Shown: positions 9,429-18,428 of the stretch, one piece after another | Position numbering within the stretch: the first letter of the stretch is position 1 | How the letters are laid out: each line of letters begins with the position of its first letter | NCBI GenBank assembly: GCA_965263335.1 | Contig: CBDHHE010000003.1 | Location: forward strand, 186,001 to 250,000 | From: Thermohalobaculum sp965263335 | GTDB taxonomy: Bacteria; Pseudomonadota; Alphaproteobacteria; Rhodobacterales; Rhodobacteraceae | Direction: 5' to 3' | Length of the DNA stretch: 64,000 nucleotides | The notes under the pieces: model-generated | The model's database searches: none | What the model saw: only the letters and a program-made list of their open reading frames with translations | Told to the model about the DNA's origin: nothing | Translations under genes and position numbers: made by a program

Positions 9429-10451
9429 ATGGCCAAAAAGGCAGCGATGTTCGCACTTTGTCTCAGTGCGGCCGTCGGTTGGGCTGGTTGCGCGACCGAC
9501 AACAGCGCGGATGACCCGGCGGATGACCCCGCAGGGTCCGACCTCGGCCTCGGTGCCGGCGGGCTGAACCGGGGAGAGATCGCGGTGTCGGTCCGCTACC
9601 AGCGGACGGCCGAGGGCAACTGGCTGAGAGGCAACGAGGCTTTCGAAGATAACGAGTTCTTCGCTGCTCAACGGTATTTTCAATACATTCGTACGAAGTT
9701 TCCGTACTCGCGGTTTGCGGCAATGTCCGAGGTTCGCATCGCCGACTGCCTGTACGAGCGCGAGCGCTACCTTGAAGCGATCGATCGCTACCAAACCTTC
9801 GTTCGGACGCATCCGGCTCACAAGCAGGTGCCGTATGCCATGTACCGGGTGGGGACGGCCTACTACGAGCAGATTCCAAGCGACTTCTTCATGTTGCCGC
9901 CGGCGCACGAAAAAGATCAGTCGGCGGTCCGCGATACGGAGCGAAAGCTCAGCGAGTACCTGCGTCGGTTCCCAAAGGACGAATACGCCAAGCCGGCGGA
10001 TAAGAAGCTCAAAGAAGTGCGCAAGCGGCTCATGGACCACGAGCGGTACGTCGCTAACTTCTATCGCCACCTTGAACGCGATCGGGCCTACGTGGGGCGC
10101 TTGGAGATCATTCGCAAAGATTTCGCCGACGTGGGCCTGACCGATGATCTGCTCCTCGAAATTGTCGAGGTGTGGGCACGTCTGGGTGAGCTCGAAAAGG
10201 CGAAAGAAGCGTCCGCGCAGCTGACCGAGTCGTTCCCAGGGTCAGACAATATCGAGGACGCCAAAGAGGCCCTCGCGGAGGCGGAAGCCGAAGCGAAGGC
10301 GAAAGCGGACGCCGAGGCGAAGGCGAAAGCGGAGGCCGCCGCGAACGCCCCAGAGCCCGAAGCGCCTGACATCATCGAAGAAGAGTCGACCGACGATGCC
10401 TCGGCGGACGACAGCGACGACGAAGACGCCGAACCTTCGAGTGACGACTGA
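9429..10451 (+). CDS. bamD: outer membrane assembly lipoprotein BamD (YfiO)
   Basis: 340 residues. Lipoprotein signal with WAGC lipobox (Cys about 21), then TPR-like repeats: GNEAFEDNEFFAAQRYFQ, RIADCLYERERYLEAIDRYQ and YAMYRVGTAYYEQ. The family is the periplasmic TPR lipoprotein of the beta-barrel assembly machine, anchored to the outer membrane. The C-terminal 65 residues or so are low-complexity: an AKA/EAE repeat stretch followed by an acidic D/E/S tail, not part of the family core. The gene follows phzF-like by 36 bp and could be co-transcribed. The lipobox and spacing of the repeats support the ATG at 9429. Confidence 0.88.
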   Translation: MAKKAAMFALCLSAAVGWAGCATDNSADDPADDPAGSDLGLGAGGLNRGEIAVSVRYQRTAEGNWLRGNEAFEDNEFFAAQRYFQYIRTKFPYSRFAAMSEVRIADCLYERERYLEAIDRYQTFVRTHPAHKQVPYAMYRVGTAYYEQIPSDFFMLPPAHEKDQSAVRDTERKLSEYLRRFPKDEYAKPADKKLKEVRKRLMDHERYVANFYRHLERDRAYVGRLEIIRKDFADVGLTDDLLLEIVEVWARLGELEKAKEASAQLTESFPGSDNIEDAKEALAEAEAEAKAKADAEAKAKAEAAANAPEPEAPDIIEEESTDDASADDSDDEDAEPSSDD

Positions 10452-10579
10452 GGCTTCGATCGCCGATCCGCCGGCTTATTCGTGTACAGCGAGCACACGA
10501 GAGCATCCTCATCATCAAGCCCTCGGATAGGCGCCTTGCGCAAGAGTCGTTCGACGGACGCGTGGTGCGGCCGTCGATT

Positions 10580-11248
10580 CTAGGCTGCGGCCGACGACCT
10601 GAGGGCAGCGAGTCTGCGCTGCAGGTCGCCGCGGACCTGATGCTTGACCTCGCTGAAGGCAGGTTGCGCTCGAAGGGCGAGGGCGCGTTCAACCGCGATG
10701 TCGGCCAGCGCATCGGCTGCGACGAGCTCGTCGAAGATCAGGTGTTGATGGAGCGCCCGCGCGGATATGGGCTGGCTCGAAAGGGTGAGATGCCTGCGCA
10801 CGCTCGCCGGCAGCTCATGCTTCATGATCTCGACTGGACCTTCGGGAAAGGGCACGCCGGCTTGGGCTTCGGTCAGGCCGAATCGATGATCGCCGTCGAT
10901 AGCAACCCGGTAGTCCGCGCAGAGGGTGAGGATGAGCCCGCCACCGAGCGCGTGGCCATTGATGGCCGCGATGACTGGAGCGGTCATCCCAACCAATGCT
11001 GCGGTCATGTCGGTGATCGCGGTAAACAGCGCCTTTCGTTGCGTTCCGTCGTACGCAGCAAAAGCCTTGGTATCGACCCCCGCGCTGAACGCTTTACCTG
11101 CGCCGGTGACGATCAGCGGTCGGTTCTGGTCGCGGCGTTCGAAGAACGCGCGGAGCGCCTTCACGCGCTCAAGGTCGACCGTGTTGACCGGCGGAAAGTC
11201 GAGCGTAAGGCGGTCGACCTCGCCAACCTGGTCTGTGCGAAGATCCAT
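10580..11248 (-). CDS. enoyl-CoA hydratase/isomerase (crotonase) family protein
   Basis: 222 residues from the MDLRTDQVGEVDRLTL start; a longer frame upstream would overlap the small gene at 11295 and is poor in composition. Crotonase signatures: GAGKAFSAGVDTKAF (first oxyanion-hole element) and AAINGHALGGGLILTLCADY (second), then FGLTEAQAGVPFP with a retained Glu. The family acts on acyl-CoA thioesters in the cytoplasm. It is slightly short and the second catalytic Glu is not obvious, so hydratase versus isomerase cannot be decided. Confidence 0.85.
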   Translation of the reverse strand: MDLRTDQVGEVDRLTLDFPPVNTVDLERVKALRAFFERRDQNRPLIVTGAGKAFSAGVDTKAFAAYDGTQRKALFTAITDMTAALVGMTAPVIAAINGHALGGGLILTLCADYRVAIDGDHRFGLTEAQAGVPFPEGPVEIMKHELPASVRRHLTLSSQPISARALHQHLIFDELVAADALADIAVERALALRAQPAFSEVKHQVRGDLQRRLAALRSSAAA

Positions 11249-11294
11249 GCGTCGTGAAGGGTCCGTCGAAGTCGGCAGGTTTTGAGGTGGTGGG

Positions 11295-11513
11295 TCAGGC
11301 AGCGCTGAAGAGTTCGGGCACGACGCCCGTGTAGTCATAGTCGCGGAATTGGGCTTTGAATGCTTCGAAGTCGCGGGCTTTGCCTACGACCGTGCGGCAT
11401 CCCGGATAAGAGAGGTTGAGCTTGAGCCTGAGGCGAGACAGCGCCCGTTCATCTTCGACTTCCCAGACGCCCAAAACATCCAGAGTGTCGTCGATTAGTA
11501 AGAAATGTCTCAT
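11295..11513 (-). CDS. small hypothetical protein
   Basis: 72 residues starting MRHFLLIDDTLDVLGVWEVED and ending VVPELFSAA. No family recognised. GGGGAG lies about 10 bases upstream of this ATG; an ATG three codons earlier sits too close to it. The crotonase gene begins 46 bp downstream in the same direction, so the two may form an operon. Balanced composition and normal hydrophobic patterning make it a credible gene. The 284 bp between it and phoD hold nothing I can support. Confidence 0.5.
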   Translation of the reverse strand: MRHFLLIDDTLDVLGVWEVEDERALSRLRLKLNLSYPGCRTVVGKARDFEAFKAQFRDYDYTGVVPELFSAA

Positions 11514-11797
11514 AGACCGCATTCTCCCCTGTCTACGGACCGGACCGGCCAGCCTGGACAGACCTTAATCACTAACATCGTCGCGTCGCGGTTGAGAAGG
11601 CCCCCACCTCCATTCCGAACGTTTGCAGTCTCAACGACGCCGACAACCGATGGACAGCATGCAACCTCACATTCGTGGGAATAGCCGCCGACCCAACCGC
11701 CGTTGTAGACGCTTGCATTTCTTCGAAGTGGGTTCTCCGTACCCGGCTCAGGACGACGGTGATACCCCATTTCCGCCCCGATGCGATGGACCGTGGA

Positions 11798-13351
11798 TCA
11801 GGCTTTTTGAAGGCCGGCCCGGCCCGGTTCGACCGCAAACGTCGCCAAGGTAGAAGCGCGCGCGTCGGGCTTCGTCACGTCGTCGATCGCGCGCAGCGTG
11901 AACGTTGCGCCCTGGGGCGTAGCCACCAGCGTCGTGTACCCGCGGACATCCGACCGCCCCAGCTTGATGTGCGGATTCTCCGGAAGAATGGCGTTGATGC
12001 GGTCCTGCGGCAGGCCCCCGGACGTGACCGACGTGCCGCATACTTCGGCGGCGACCACCGGACTCTTGGACCGTGAGGGGTCGGCGCGCACGTCGGCCGC
12101 AACAAACATGTGCACGTCCCCGCCGATGATCAGGGGGTTCTTTACGGAGCGCATCGCAAGGCGAGAGGTCAGACGCTTTCGGGCCGCGGGGTACCCGTCC
12201 CAGCCATCGGTCCATACAAACGTACCGGGGCCCGGCCGCCGGTCAACGGGCGCTACGAGCGTCGTTTGCGCCACAATATTCCAGGATCGACGCGCGCGCC
12301 GAAGGGAGCGGTCGAGCCACGCTTCCTGCTGCTGCCCAAGCATCGACCGATCCGCGCCGCCGACCCCCGGGCACACGGGCACAAAGTTGGCGCCGCCCAT
12401 GCCCGGTCGTGGGCAACCCTGCTTGCTTCGGTACTGCCGACCGTCGAGCAGGTAGATATCCGCGAGCTGTCCGAACCGGAGTTGACCGTACAGGTGTTCG
12501 AGGTTGCGCCCGGTTGGGCGCTGGTTCATGCGAAGCGGCATGTGCTCCCAATACGCCTGATACGCGGCGGCGCGTCGTCGTGCAAAATCGGCCCCCAGCT
12601 GCTCCGGGTTGAGACCGGCATAGTCGTTGGCCACTTCGTGGTCGTCCCAAATGGCCATCCAGGGGACCGCGGCGTGAAGTCGTTGCAGGTCGCGGTCGGT
12701 CTTATACTGAGCGTGTCGGTTGCGATACTGCGTCAGAGTTCGGGCGAGGGCTTCGCTGTCCGAGTGTTGGCGCACCCTATTTTCGCCCCAGCTCGACTCG
12801 TAAATGTAGTCACCGAGGAAGATCATGACGTCGAGATCCTCATCGGCGAGGTAGCGGTGCGCAGCGAAGTAGCCCTGTTCGAAGTGTTGGCATGAGGCGT
12901 AGCCGAGCTTGAGGCGATCAACTTTCGCGTCGAAGTTCGGCAGGGTCATCGTGCGGCCCACGGGACTCACTTCGGCTTCGGCGAAGAATCTATAGAAGTA
13001 GGGGCGTCCCGGTTCGAGCCCGCCAACTTCGGCGTGCACGCTGTGGGCGAGCTCGGGCAACGCGTAAAACGTCCCCTTCTGAGCGATTCTCTTGAAGCCT
13101 TCGTCGTGCGCAACTTCCCAGCGGACCATCACGCGTTTGTCTGGCATTCCCCCGCCGTGCAACGGCTCCGGCGCGAGGCGGGTCCACAGCACGACACCGT
13201 TGGGCGTCGGACAACCCGAAGCCACGCCGAGCATGAACGGATAGCCGGTCATTCGGACTGGCGCGGCGTACGCACCGGGCAGGGCGGCGGTGACGAGGGC
13301 ACCCGCCGCCGAGGAAAGCAAAGTTCGTCGGGAAACGATCGCGTTAGCCAC
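11798..13351 (-). CDS. phoD: PhoD-type alkaline phosphatase/phosphodiesterase, Tat-exported
   Basis: 517 residues. A twin-arginine signal (SRRTLLSSAAGALVTAALPG) implies folded export to the periplasm or outside. An N-terminal Fn3-like domain (about 35-140) is followed by a metallophosphatase core with GDYIYES, AIWDDHEVANDYAG and GGDVHMF metal-binding motifs, and YLLDGRQYRS. Known PhoD enzymes use iron and calcium to cleave phosphomono- and diesters for phosphate scavenging. I saw no clear pho box upstream. It is divergent from the gene at 13434 over about 80 bp. Confidence 0.92.
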   Translation of the reverse strand: MANAIVSRRTLLSSAAGALVTAALPGAYAAPVRMTGYPFMLGVASGCPTPNGVVLWTRLAPEPLHGGGMPDKRVMVRWEVAHDEGFKRIAQKGTFYALPELAHSVHAEVGGLEPGRPYFYRFFAEAEVSPVGRTMTLPNFDAKVDRLKLGYASCQHFEQGYFAAHRYLADEDLDVMIFLGDYIYESSWGENRVRQHSDSEALARTLTQYRNRHAQYKTDRDLQRLHAAVPWMAIWDDHEVANDYAGLNPEQLGADFARRRAAAYQAYWEHMPLRMNQRPTGRNLEHLYGQLRFGQLADIYLLDGRQYRSKQGCPRPGMGGANFVPVCPGVGGADRSMLGQQQEAWLDRSLRRARRSWNIVAQTTLVAPVDRRPGPGTFVWTDGWDGYPAARKRLTSRLAMRSVKNPLIIGGDVHMFVAADVRADPSRSKSPVVAAEVCGTSVTSGGLPQDRINAILPENPHIKLGRSDVRGYTTLVATPQGATFTLRAIDDVTKPDARASTLATFAVEPGRAGLQKA

Positions 13352-13433
13352 GGTCGAACGTTATGAAGATTGCGCGCCATGTGCGCAACGGCACCGAGGC
13401 AGTTCGCGCACGTCTTTCTGCTATGGTCTGAAC

Positions 13434-14090
13434 ATGCTGCCGTTCGCAAGAATTCTGTGGACCAAGAACGTCGCGCTCGAAGAAGGCGAGCTCGCGTACG
13501 GCGGCGTCGATCCCACGGTGCGTGCGCGGGAACCGAAGCGTAAGGGCGATCTCTTCGAGCTGCACTCGACGCCCGAGGATGCCGAAAGCCTGTCTGACCC
13601 CGCTGTCGGCGACATCATCGTGCTGACTCAGCACGGCCAGGCCACCCACCTTGCGGAGTTCGTGAGTGCGGGTATCGAGCCCCGCCCTCGGCGCAAAATG
13701 CGAAAGGGCACGCGCGACGCTCGTTTTTCATTTCAGCGGACCTGTCGGCTGATCGCGATGTATGACTTTGATATGGCGCCGTTCGTCGAGGACGCGTTCG
13801 GCTTCGATCCCCAAAACGAAGGCGGCGAGGTCTACGCGATCACCGCCCTCGAGGCGTTCGAGCGGGCCAAGCGCCCACTGTGGGCAGTGCAAAAGCGTCT
13901 CGAACAGAAGTTGAGTGGGCAACGCAGCTTTCGCGAGATGCTCGCCCGTGGCCCGCGTGCAGATCCAAACCAAGCGGTGACTCGTGAATTGGCCCGGCGT
14001 TTTGGAGTGGCGGGGGCTACGGGCCGTCGAGGCCTGACCCGTCGACCGACGATCCGCAGCTCTCACCGCGGCTTCACCCGACGCAAGTGA
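13434..14090 (+). CDS. hypothetical protein
   Basis: 218 residues starting MLPFARILWTKNVALEEGEL. The N-terminal 140 residues are conserved-looking and contain GDIIVLTQHGQATHLAEFV, which could be a strand pair of a PUA/EVE-like barrel; that is only a guess. The last 50 residues are Arg-rich (GRRGLTRRPTIRSSHRG) and probably disordered or nucleic-acid binding. The frame extends upstream, but this ATG begins the protein-like sequence. Same direction as the next gene, 81 bp away. Confidence 0.6.
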   Translation: MLPFARILWTKNVALEEGELAYGGVDPTVRAREPKRKGDLFELHSTPEDAESLSDPAVGDIIVLTQHGQATHLAEFVSAGIEPRPRRKMRKGTRDARFSFQRTCRLIAMYDFDMAPFVEDAFGFDPQNEGGEVYAITALEAFERAKRPLWAVQKRLEQKLSGQRSFREMLARGPRADPNQAVTRELARRFGVAGATGRRGLTRRPTIRSSHRGFTRRK

Positions 14091-14171
14091 TGCTCCGCGC
14101 GCCGGACCACGCACGGCCATTGAGCCTCCGACGGGCTTGACCCGCTGATCGCTTGGCGCTGTGCTGCAGCG

Positions 14172-14789
14172 ATGATCGCCCCGATTCGGATCTACGAACG
14201 CTCGGAACGCTTCATCGTTCGCTCTTCAAGCGAAGCGCGATCGTCGTCGGCGGCGGTTGCGGAGCTCCTGCGGCGTGTCGGTCATATCGTCCGGCCGCTC
14301 TGCCTGGAGATCGCCGCCGGGCCGATCGATCCACTGACTTCGCGCGTCGAGCGCCCCGAACACTGGGTGCGACTGCAGGAGCGCGTACTTCCGCCGGGTG
14401 TCGAACCCTCGCTGGGCGCGAAGGACGTTCGGACCCAGCTTGTTGATTCGCTCGGGCCCGTGACCGTCGCGCGTGCCCTCGACCAAGCGTCCGGCGCGCT
14501 CGATCGAATCGACTTTTTCGCGGTGTTGGCGGCAGTCGATGTCGACGCCGCGCCCAGCATCGAGGTGAATGGCGTCGTCGGAGGCGCGCCGCTTGTACGA
14601 CGCGGTCCGCGATTGTGGGTCGCTGGTCCCCTCGGGGCGGCGGGCGCAGCCCGGATCCCACCGCTGCGGGTCACGATTGAAAGCGAACCGGCGGGCCCCG
14701 TGTTGACGATCGAAACCACCTGGTCGCCGTGGCAAACGGAGGGGCGTCCAGAACTGGGCCGGCTGCGCGCACTGGTTAAGCCGGCGTAG
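14172..14789 (+). CDS. hypothetical protein
   Basis: 205 residues, no recognised family, no signal or membrane segment. It reads like a compact alpha/beta cytoplasmic protein with normal codon usage. It lies 117 bp upstream of, and in the same direction as, the large toxin-like gene at 14907. A helper or immunity role for that gene is possible from position alone, although immunity genes usually follow the toxin. Confidence 0.55.
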   Translation: MIAPIRIYERSERFIVRSSSEARSSSAAVAELLRRVGHIVRPLCLEIAAGPIDPLTSRVERPEHWVRLQERVLPPGVEPSLGAKDVRTQLVDSLGPVTVARALDQASGALDRIDFFAVLAAVDVDAAPSIEVNGVVGGAPLVRRGPRLWVAGPLGAAGAARIPPLRVTIESEPAGPVLTIETTWSPWQTEGRPELGRLRALVKPA

Positions 14790-14906
14790 TGTCGGTCATC
14801 GAGCGTGTCGCTGACCCCGTCATCCGTCGTGCCGACTTCGCAACACTAGGACTGGCGGTCGGTGACGCCCCACTGGACGCTTACGTGGCGTCCGTAATGG
14901 AGACCG

Positions 14907-17900
14907 GTGGCTGGAGGTATTAGCTTGACCTGGCCCATGGTAGCTCCGGCGCGCATCCAAGCAAAACGTCGTCTCGAGTACATTGAACCGAAGGATGAGG
15001 TTCAGGCGGCCGAAAGCCCAGAGACGCCCGCGAACGAGGTTACCGACGAACCCACGACAGGTCCCACTGCGGAAGATCGGCAAGTCAACGTGGAGCGCCG
15101 GGAAGACCACCTGCGGCGCCTGAACAGTGAAGGTGGAGTTGATGCGCTGCGCGCGCAACTCGCGCTGGTTACGCCGACCAGCCTGTTGACAGAGGAGCTC
15201 GACGACGAAGAGGAAAACTGTCTCGAGCACGCAGCGGAACAAGCCCGGCCGGGTCAAGACAACGTCGTTTTTCTCGGCGACCAGCGGACTGCGGACGAGG
15301 GCAATGCCAATGGCGCCGGCCACACGGTCGTCGAGGACCGCGAAACGGGGCGCGTATGGGATTCGAGCGATGGCGAGCCGCCCGCCGATCCGGCCGAATG
15401 GGTTTATGATGATGTCGATGCGTGGATCGAAGCGCAGGGGGAGACCGCCGCCGGCGAACCTGCGTATACCGTCGAGGGCCGGGTGGCGGCCGAGCATGTG
15501 CAGGAGGTTTTGGCCCTGCCCCCCGAGGCCCGCGCCGCGCGCATCGCGGAGATCGGGGACCCCGCGCTTTCGCAGGTGGCGGGCAACCTGTACGCCGACG
15601 GTGGCCTCTTCGATATCGAGTTGTGCGAGACATGTGGACTCCGCCATCCAGAAATCGCAGACTATCTCGATAGCTACGGCCAGCGACTGCCGGGCGCTGA
15701 AGTCGGCGCCATCCTCGCCGGCGATTCAGACCTCGGCGAACTGAGTGATCTTGAACGAACGCAGGTCCTGGATCACGCGACCAATCACTGGCGAACCGGA
15801 TATATTGGTGAGATTCAGGCCCTGTCGCACTTCGCGGCCAACGAGGGGGACCCCGAGCTGCAAGATTTCCTGCAGGCTGACTTCGCGCAGCGCGCGGCCG
15901 CGTACCAAACCGGCCCTATTGCCGACGAGCCCCATAACTTCTTCGCTCGAGATCTTTCGACGGAGCTGGCCATTCAGGCGTCGGCGCTGGCGGGTACGCC
16001 CGAAGCCCGTCGAGAGATGCTGGAGTTGCTCGGGGCCGAAGACGCGACGGCTTTCGCGCTCGCGCTCGAACCGTCGCGCGACGACGACGACTATTACATC
16101 GACACGCATACGCTGTATGGCGGAGGTCCGTCCGACGATTCGGTTCGCCTACAAACCCTCGGTGACGTTCTCGACGCGACAACGGCCGGTGAAGTCACGG
16201 ACACCTCGGCGGCGGTTCTCAACGCGGTCCACGCCGACTTGGATGGTGACCTGCTCGCCGAAAGCGACGAACTGCGCGAGAACCTCGCCGCGTCGTTCGG
16301 GGCGCACTGGCATCCGAACGCCCCCGCGCTGGCCGAGCGCGAGGCGGACCGGATGGCCGGCGTTCTCGGCACCGAGCTTGGACGCGAGGTGTTGTACGGC
16401 GATCAGGTTCCTCTCGCAGGACGCGCGGAGGCCATGGCCTTGGTCCGGGGCTCAAACTGGACCGGCGAAGACTTCACGTCCGACGATTTTCTCGAACGCG
16501 AGTACCTCCCGGCGCTCGCCGCGCCGCGCGCGGAGAGCTTTCTGGCCGGCCGGGGCGACGACCCGATCCCGCTGACCGGAACTAATCTCGAAAACACCAT
16601 CGGCTTTGCGTTTGGCCTGCCGCCGGAGGTCCCCGATGACGAAACCGACGCGGAGGTCGCCGAACGCGAAGCCGCGGTCGCCGCGGGCGAATACAGCTAC
16701 TACGAAGGCAACGAGGCTATCGATACTGTCGCCGAGCAGATTCGCAATGTGGGCGGTGAACCGCCGAACGTCACCGTATTACCGGTGCAGTACTACGACG
16801 ACGGCGTGGCGGTGTCGGTGCCGCTATTTCGTGTGCAACACTCGGAGACGGGCGAAGACTACTTCGTCGACAACATCGGTCGGAGTTACAGTTCTTTTGA
16901 GAAGTGGCGCGACGAGAATCTCCTCCCGCCCGGTATCATGACCTATCCCGCCAACGGGCACCTCAGTGCCGACGAGGACGGCGAAGTCGCGCTGGTCACC
17001 GACCCGACGCCAGAAACCGTCGACACCCCCCGTGAACACATCGAGCAGTTCCTCGACACTGCCGCGCTGGTCGGCGGCGTCGTCGCGGGCGGCGCACTGG
17101 TCGTCGGTTCGGGGGGCTTTGCTGCGCCGGTCGTATTGGGCGCGACGGCCGCATGGGGCGCATATCGGTCGGGTGAGCGACTCTTGGACCGCCACCAGCA
17201 CGGCCAATCGATCAACCCGTTGAGCGACGGCGCGGCCCGCAGCGAGTGGCTCAACTTTGGCGCGAACGTGTTTTCGGTGGCGACGGCCGGAACGGCTGGT
17301 TTTGCGGCCCGAGCGAGCCGAGGCGTGAGCGGCGCGCTGCGACCGCCTGCGGCGGTGGCGGCTGGTTATCTTGGAACGACGTCGGCCGTCCTCGACGGGG
17401 CGGCGGCGGCCGACGCGACCTATACGCTCTTTCGAGACTGGGACGAGCTCGACGCGCAGCAGCGCGCCAACCTCGCGTTGTCGGCTGGTTTCTTTGGCGT
17501 CACGACCTTGGTCGGCGCGGGCCAGAATCCCGGGCGCGCACGCGATCTGTTCAACCCGAACGCGCTTCGCGACGCGTACCTCGCCGATGTCCCGTCATCG
17601 ACTCAGCAGCTGTGGCGGCTGGAAGACAACTTGCCGACGAGCTCGGTGATCGAGATTCGGGATCACATCCACCGCTATGTTCCTGAAAGCCGGCGTGCGG
17701 AGGCCTTCGCTCAGATCGAAGCGGCGGCGGCGGACGGGAACATCACCGGTCTCGACGACTGGATCACGTACAGTACGCGAACTCAGCAGGCGACGAGCCA
17801 GTCCGCAGTGCTGGAGCAGTTCAACGACAATCTCGCCGAGCTGGCCGCGGCGCGCAGCGAGGCCAACCGCACCGGTGAGGTCTTCGACGTGGGCGGTGAC

Positions 17901-18386
17901 GCGCGTCCGCAGTTTGGGCCCGACGGCCGTCAGCTGACTTCGTTTGATATAACGAGCGCCGACGGAACCCGAAATATCGAGGTCTACTCGTTCGAAGGCG
18001 CCCCGCGGAACCGCACGTTCAACACCGCGCTGAACCATGCCGCAGACAAGATCGTGGACGACCCGAGCATCCCGCGCAGCCAACATACGCAAGGTTCGGT
18101 CGAGGCCGCGGTCGTCGTGGACTGGCCCCCGCCGTCGGCTGACCTGGGCGGCGCGCGGCACATTATTCACGCCAACGGCGATATGGAGATCCTTACACCG
18201 AACGGAGAAGTGGCGAACCGAGGCAACCTATTCGAAAACTACCTTGAGGACTTGAACGAAGGCGGTTCAAATATTGCCGCAGGAGCAGGCCGTGTTGACC
18301 GTCTTGCTGTCGTCGATCGCCAAGGCAACTTGGTCTACGAGTTTATTCACGACGGCCAAGGCAACTGGGTTGGTCAACCGGGCTGA
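14907..18386 (+). CDS. polymorphic-toxin-like protein with papain-like N-terminal module and DUF4781-like core
   Basis: 1159 residues, no signal peptide. Residues 100-155 carry a cysteine-peptidase pattern: EENCLEHAAEQA (Cys105), GAGHTVVED (His139) and GRVWDSS (Asp152). The middle (about 160-600) is acidic and unassigned. About 630-860 resembles DUF4781, a domain of modular toxins, with EDYFVDNIGRSYSSFEKW and a glycine-rich hydrophobic stretch (about 708-745). The last 200 residues or so form a separate domain of unknown type including RNIEVYSFEG, the usual place for an effector toxin. GTG at 14907 has GGAG five bases upstream; the later ATG at 14937 has none. No same-strand gene follows that could encode immunity. 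Toxin assignment is by architecture only. Confidence 0.6.
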   Translation: MAGGISLTWPMVAPARIQAKRRLEYIEPKDEVQAAESPETPANEVTDEPTTGPTAEDRQVNVERREDHLRRLNSEGGVDALRAQLALVTPTSLLTEELDDEEENCLEHAAEQARPGQDNVVFLGDQRTADEGNANGAGHTVVEDRETGRVWDSSDGEPPADPAEWVYDDVDAWIEAQGETAAGEPAYTVEGRVAAEHVQEVLALPPEARAARIAEIGDPALSQVAGNLYADGGLFDIELCETCGLRHPEIADYLDSYGQRLPGAEVGAILAGDSDLGELSDLERTQVLDHATNHWRTGYIGEIQALSHFAANEGDPELQDFLQADFAQRAAAYQTGPIADEPHNFFARDLSTELAIQASALAGTPEARREMLELLGAEDATAFALALEPSRDDDDYYIDTHTLYGGGPSDDSVRLQTLGDVLDATTAGEVTDTSAAVLNAVHADLDGDLLAESDELRENLAASFGAHWHPNAPALAEREADRMAGVLGTELGREVLYGDQVPLAGRAEAMALVRGSNWTGEDFTSDDFLEREYLPALAAPRAESFLAGRGDDPIPLTGTNLENTIGFAFGLPPEVPDDETDAEVAEREAAVAAGEYSYYEGNEAIDTVAEQIRNVGGEPPNVTVLPVQYYDDGVAVSVPLFRVQHSETGEDYFVDNIGRSYSSFEKWRDENLLPPGIMTYPANGHLSADEDGEVALVTDPTPETVDTPREHIEQFLDTAALVGGVVAGGALVVGSGGFAAPVVLGATAAWGAYRSGERLLDRHQHGQSINPLSDGAARSEWLNFGANVFSVATAGTAGFAARASRGVSGALRPPAAVAAGYLGTTSAVLDGAAAADATYTLFRDWDELDAQQRANLALSAGFFGVTTLVGAGQNPGRARDLFNPNALRDAYLADVPSSTQQLWRLEDNLPTSSVIEIRDHIHRYVPESRRAEAFAQIEAAAADGNITGLDDWITYSTRTQQATSQSAVLEQFNDNLAELAAARSEANRTGEVFDVGGDARPQFGPDGRQLTSFDITSADGTRNIEVYSFEGAPRNRTFNTALNHAADKIVDDPSIPRSQHTQGSVEAAVVVDWPPPSADLGGARHIIHANGDMEILTPNGEVANRGNLFENYLEDLNEGGSNIAAGAGRVDRLAVVDRQGNLVYEFIHDGQGNWVGQPG

Positions 18387-18428
18387 CCGCTGCCTTTCCG
18401 CCGTTGCTCTGTGGCGGCCGAAGTATGC

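Noticed and set aside
11514..11797. Cys-containing open frames on both strands between phoD and the small gene
   Set aside because: No start with a ribosome binding site, no conserved motif and no signal. It could be a gene remnant, but nothing supports it.
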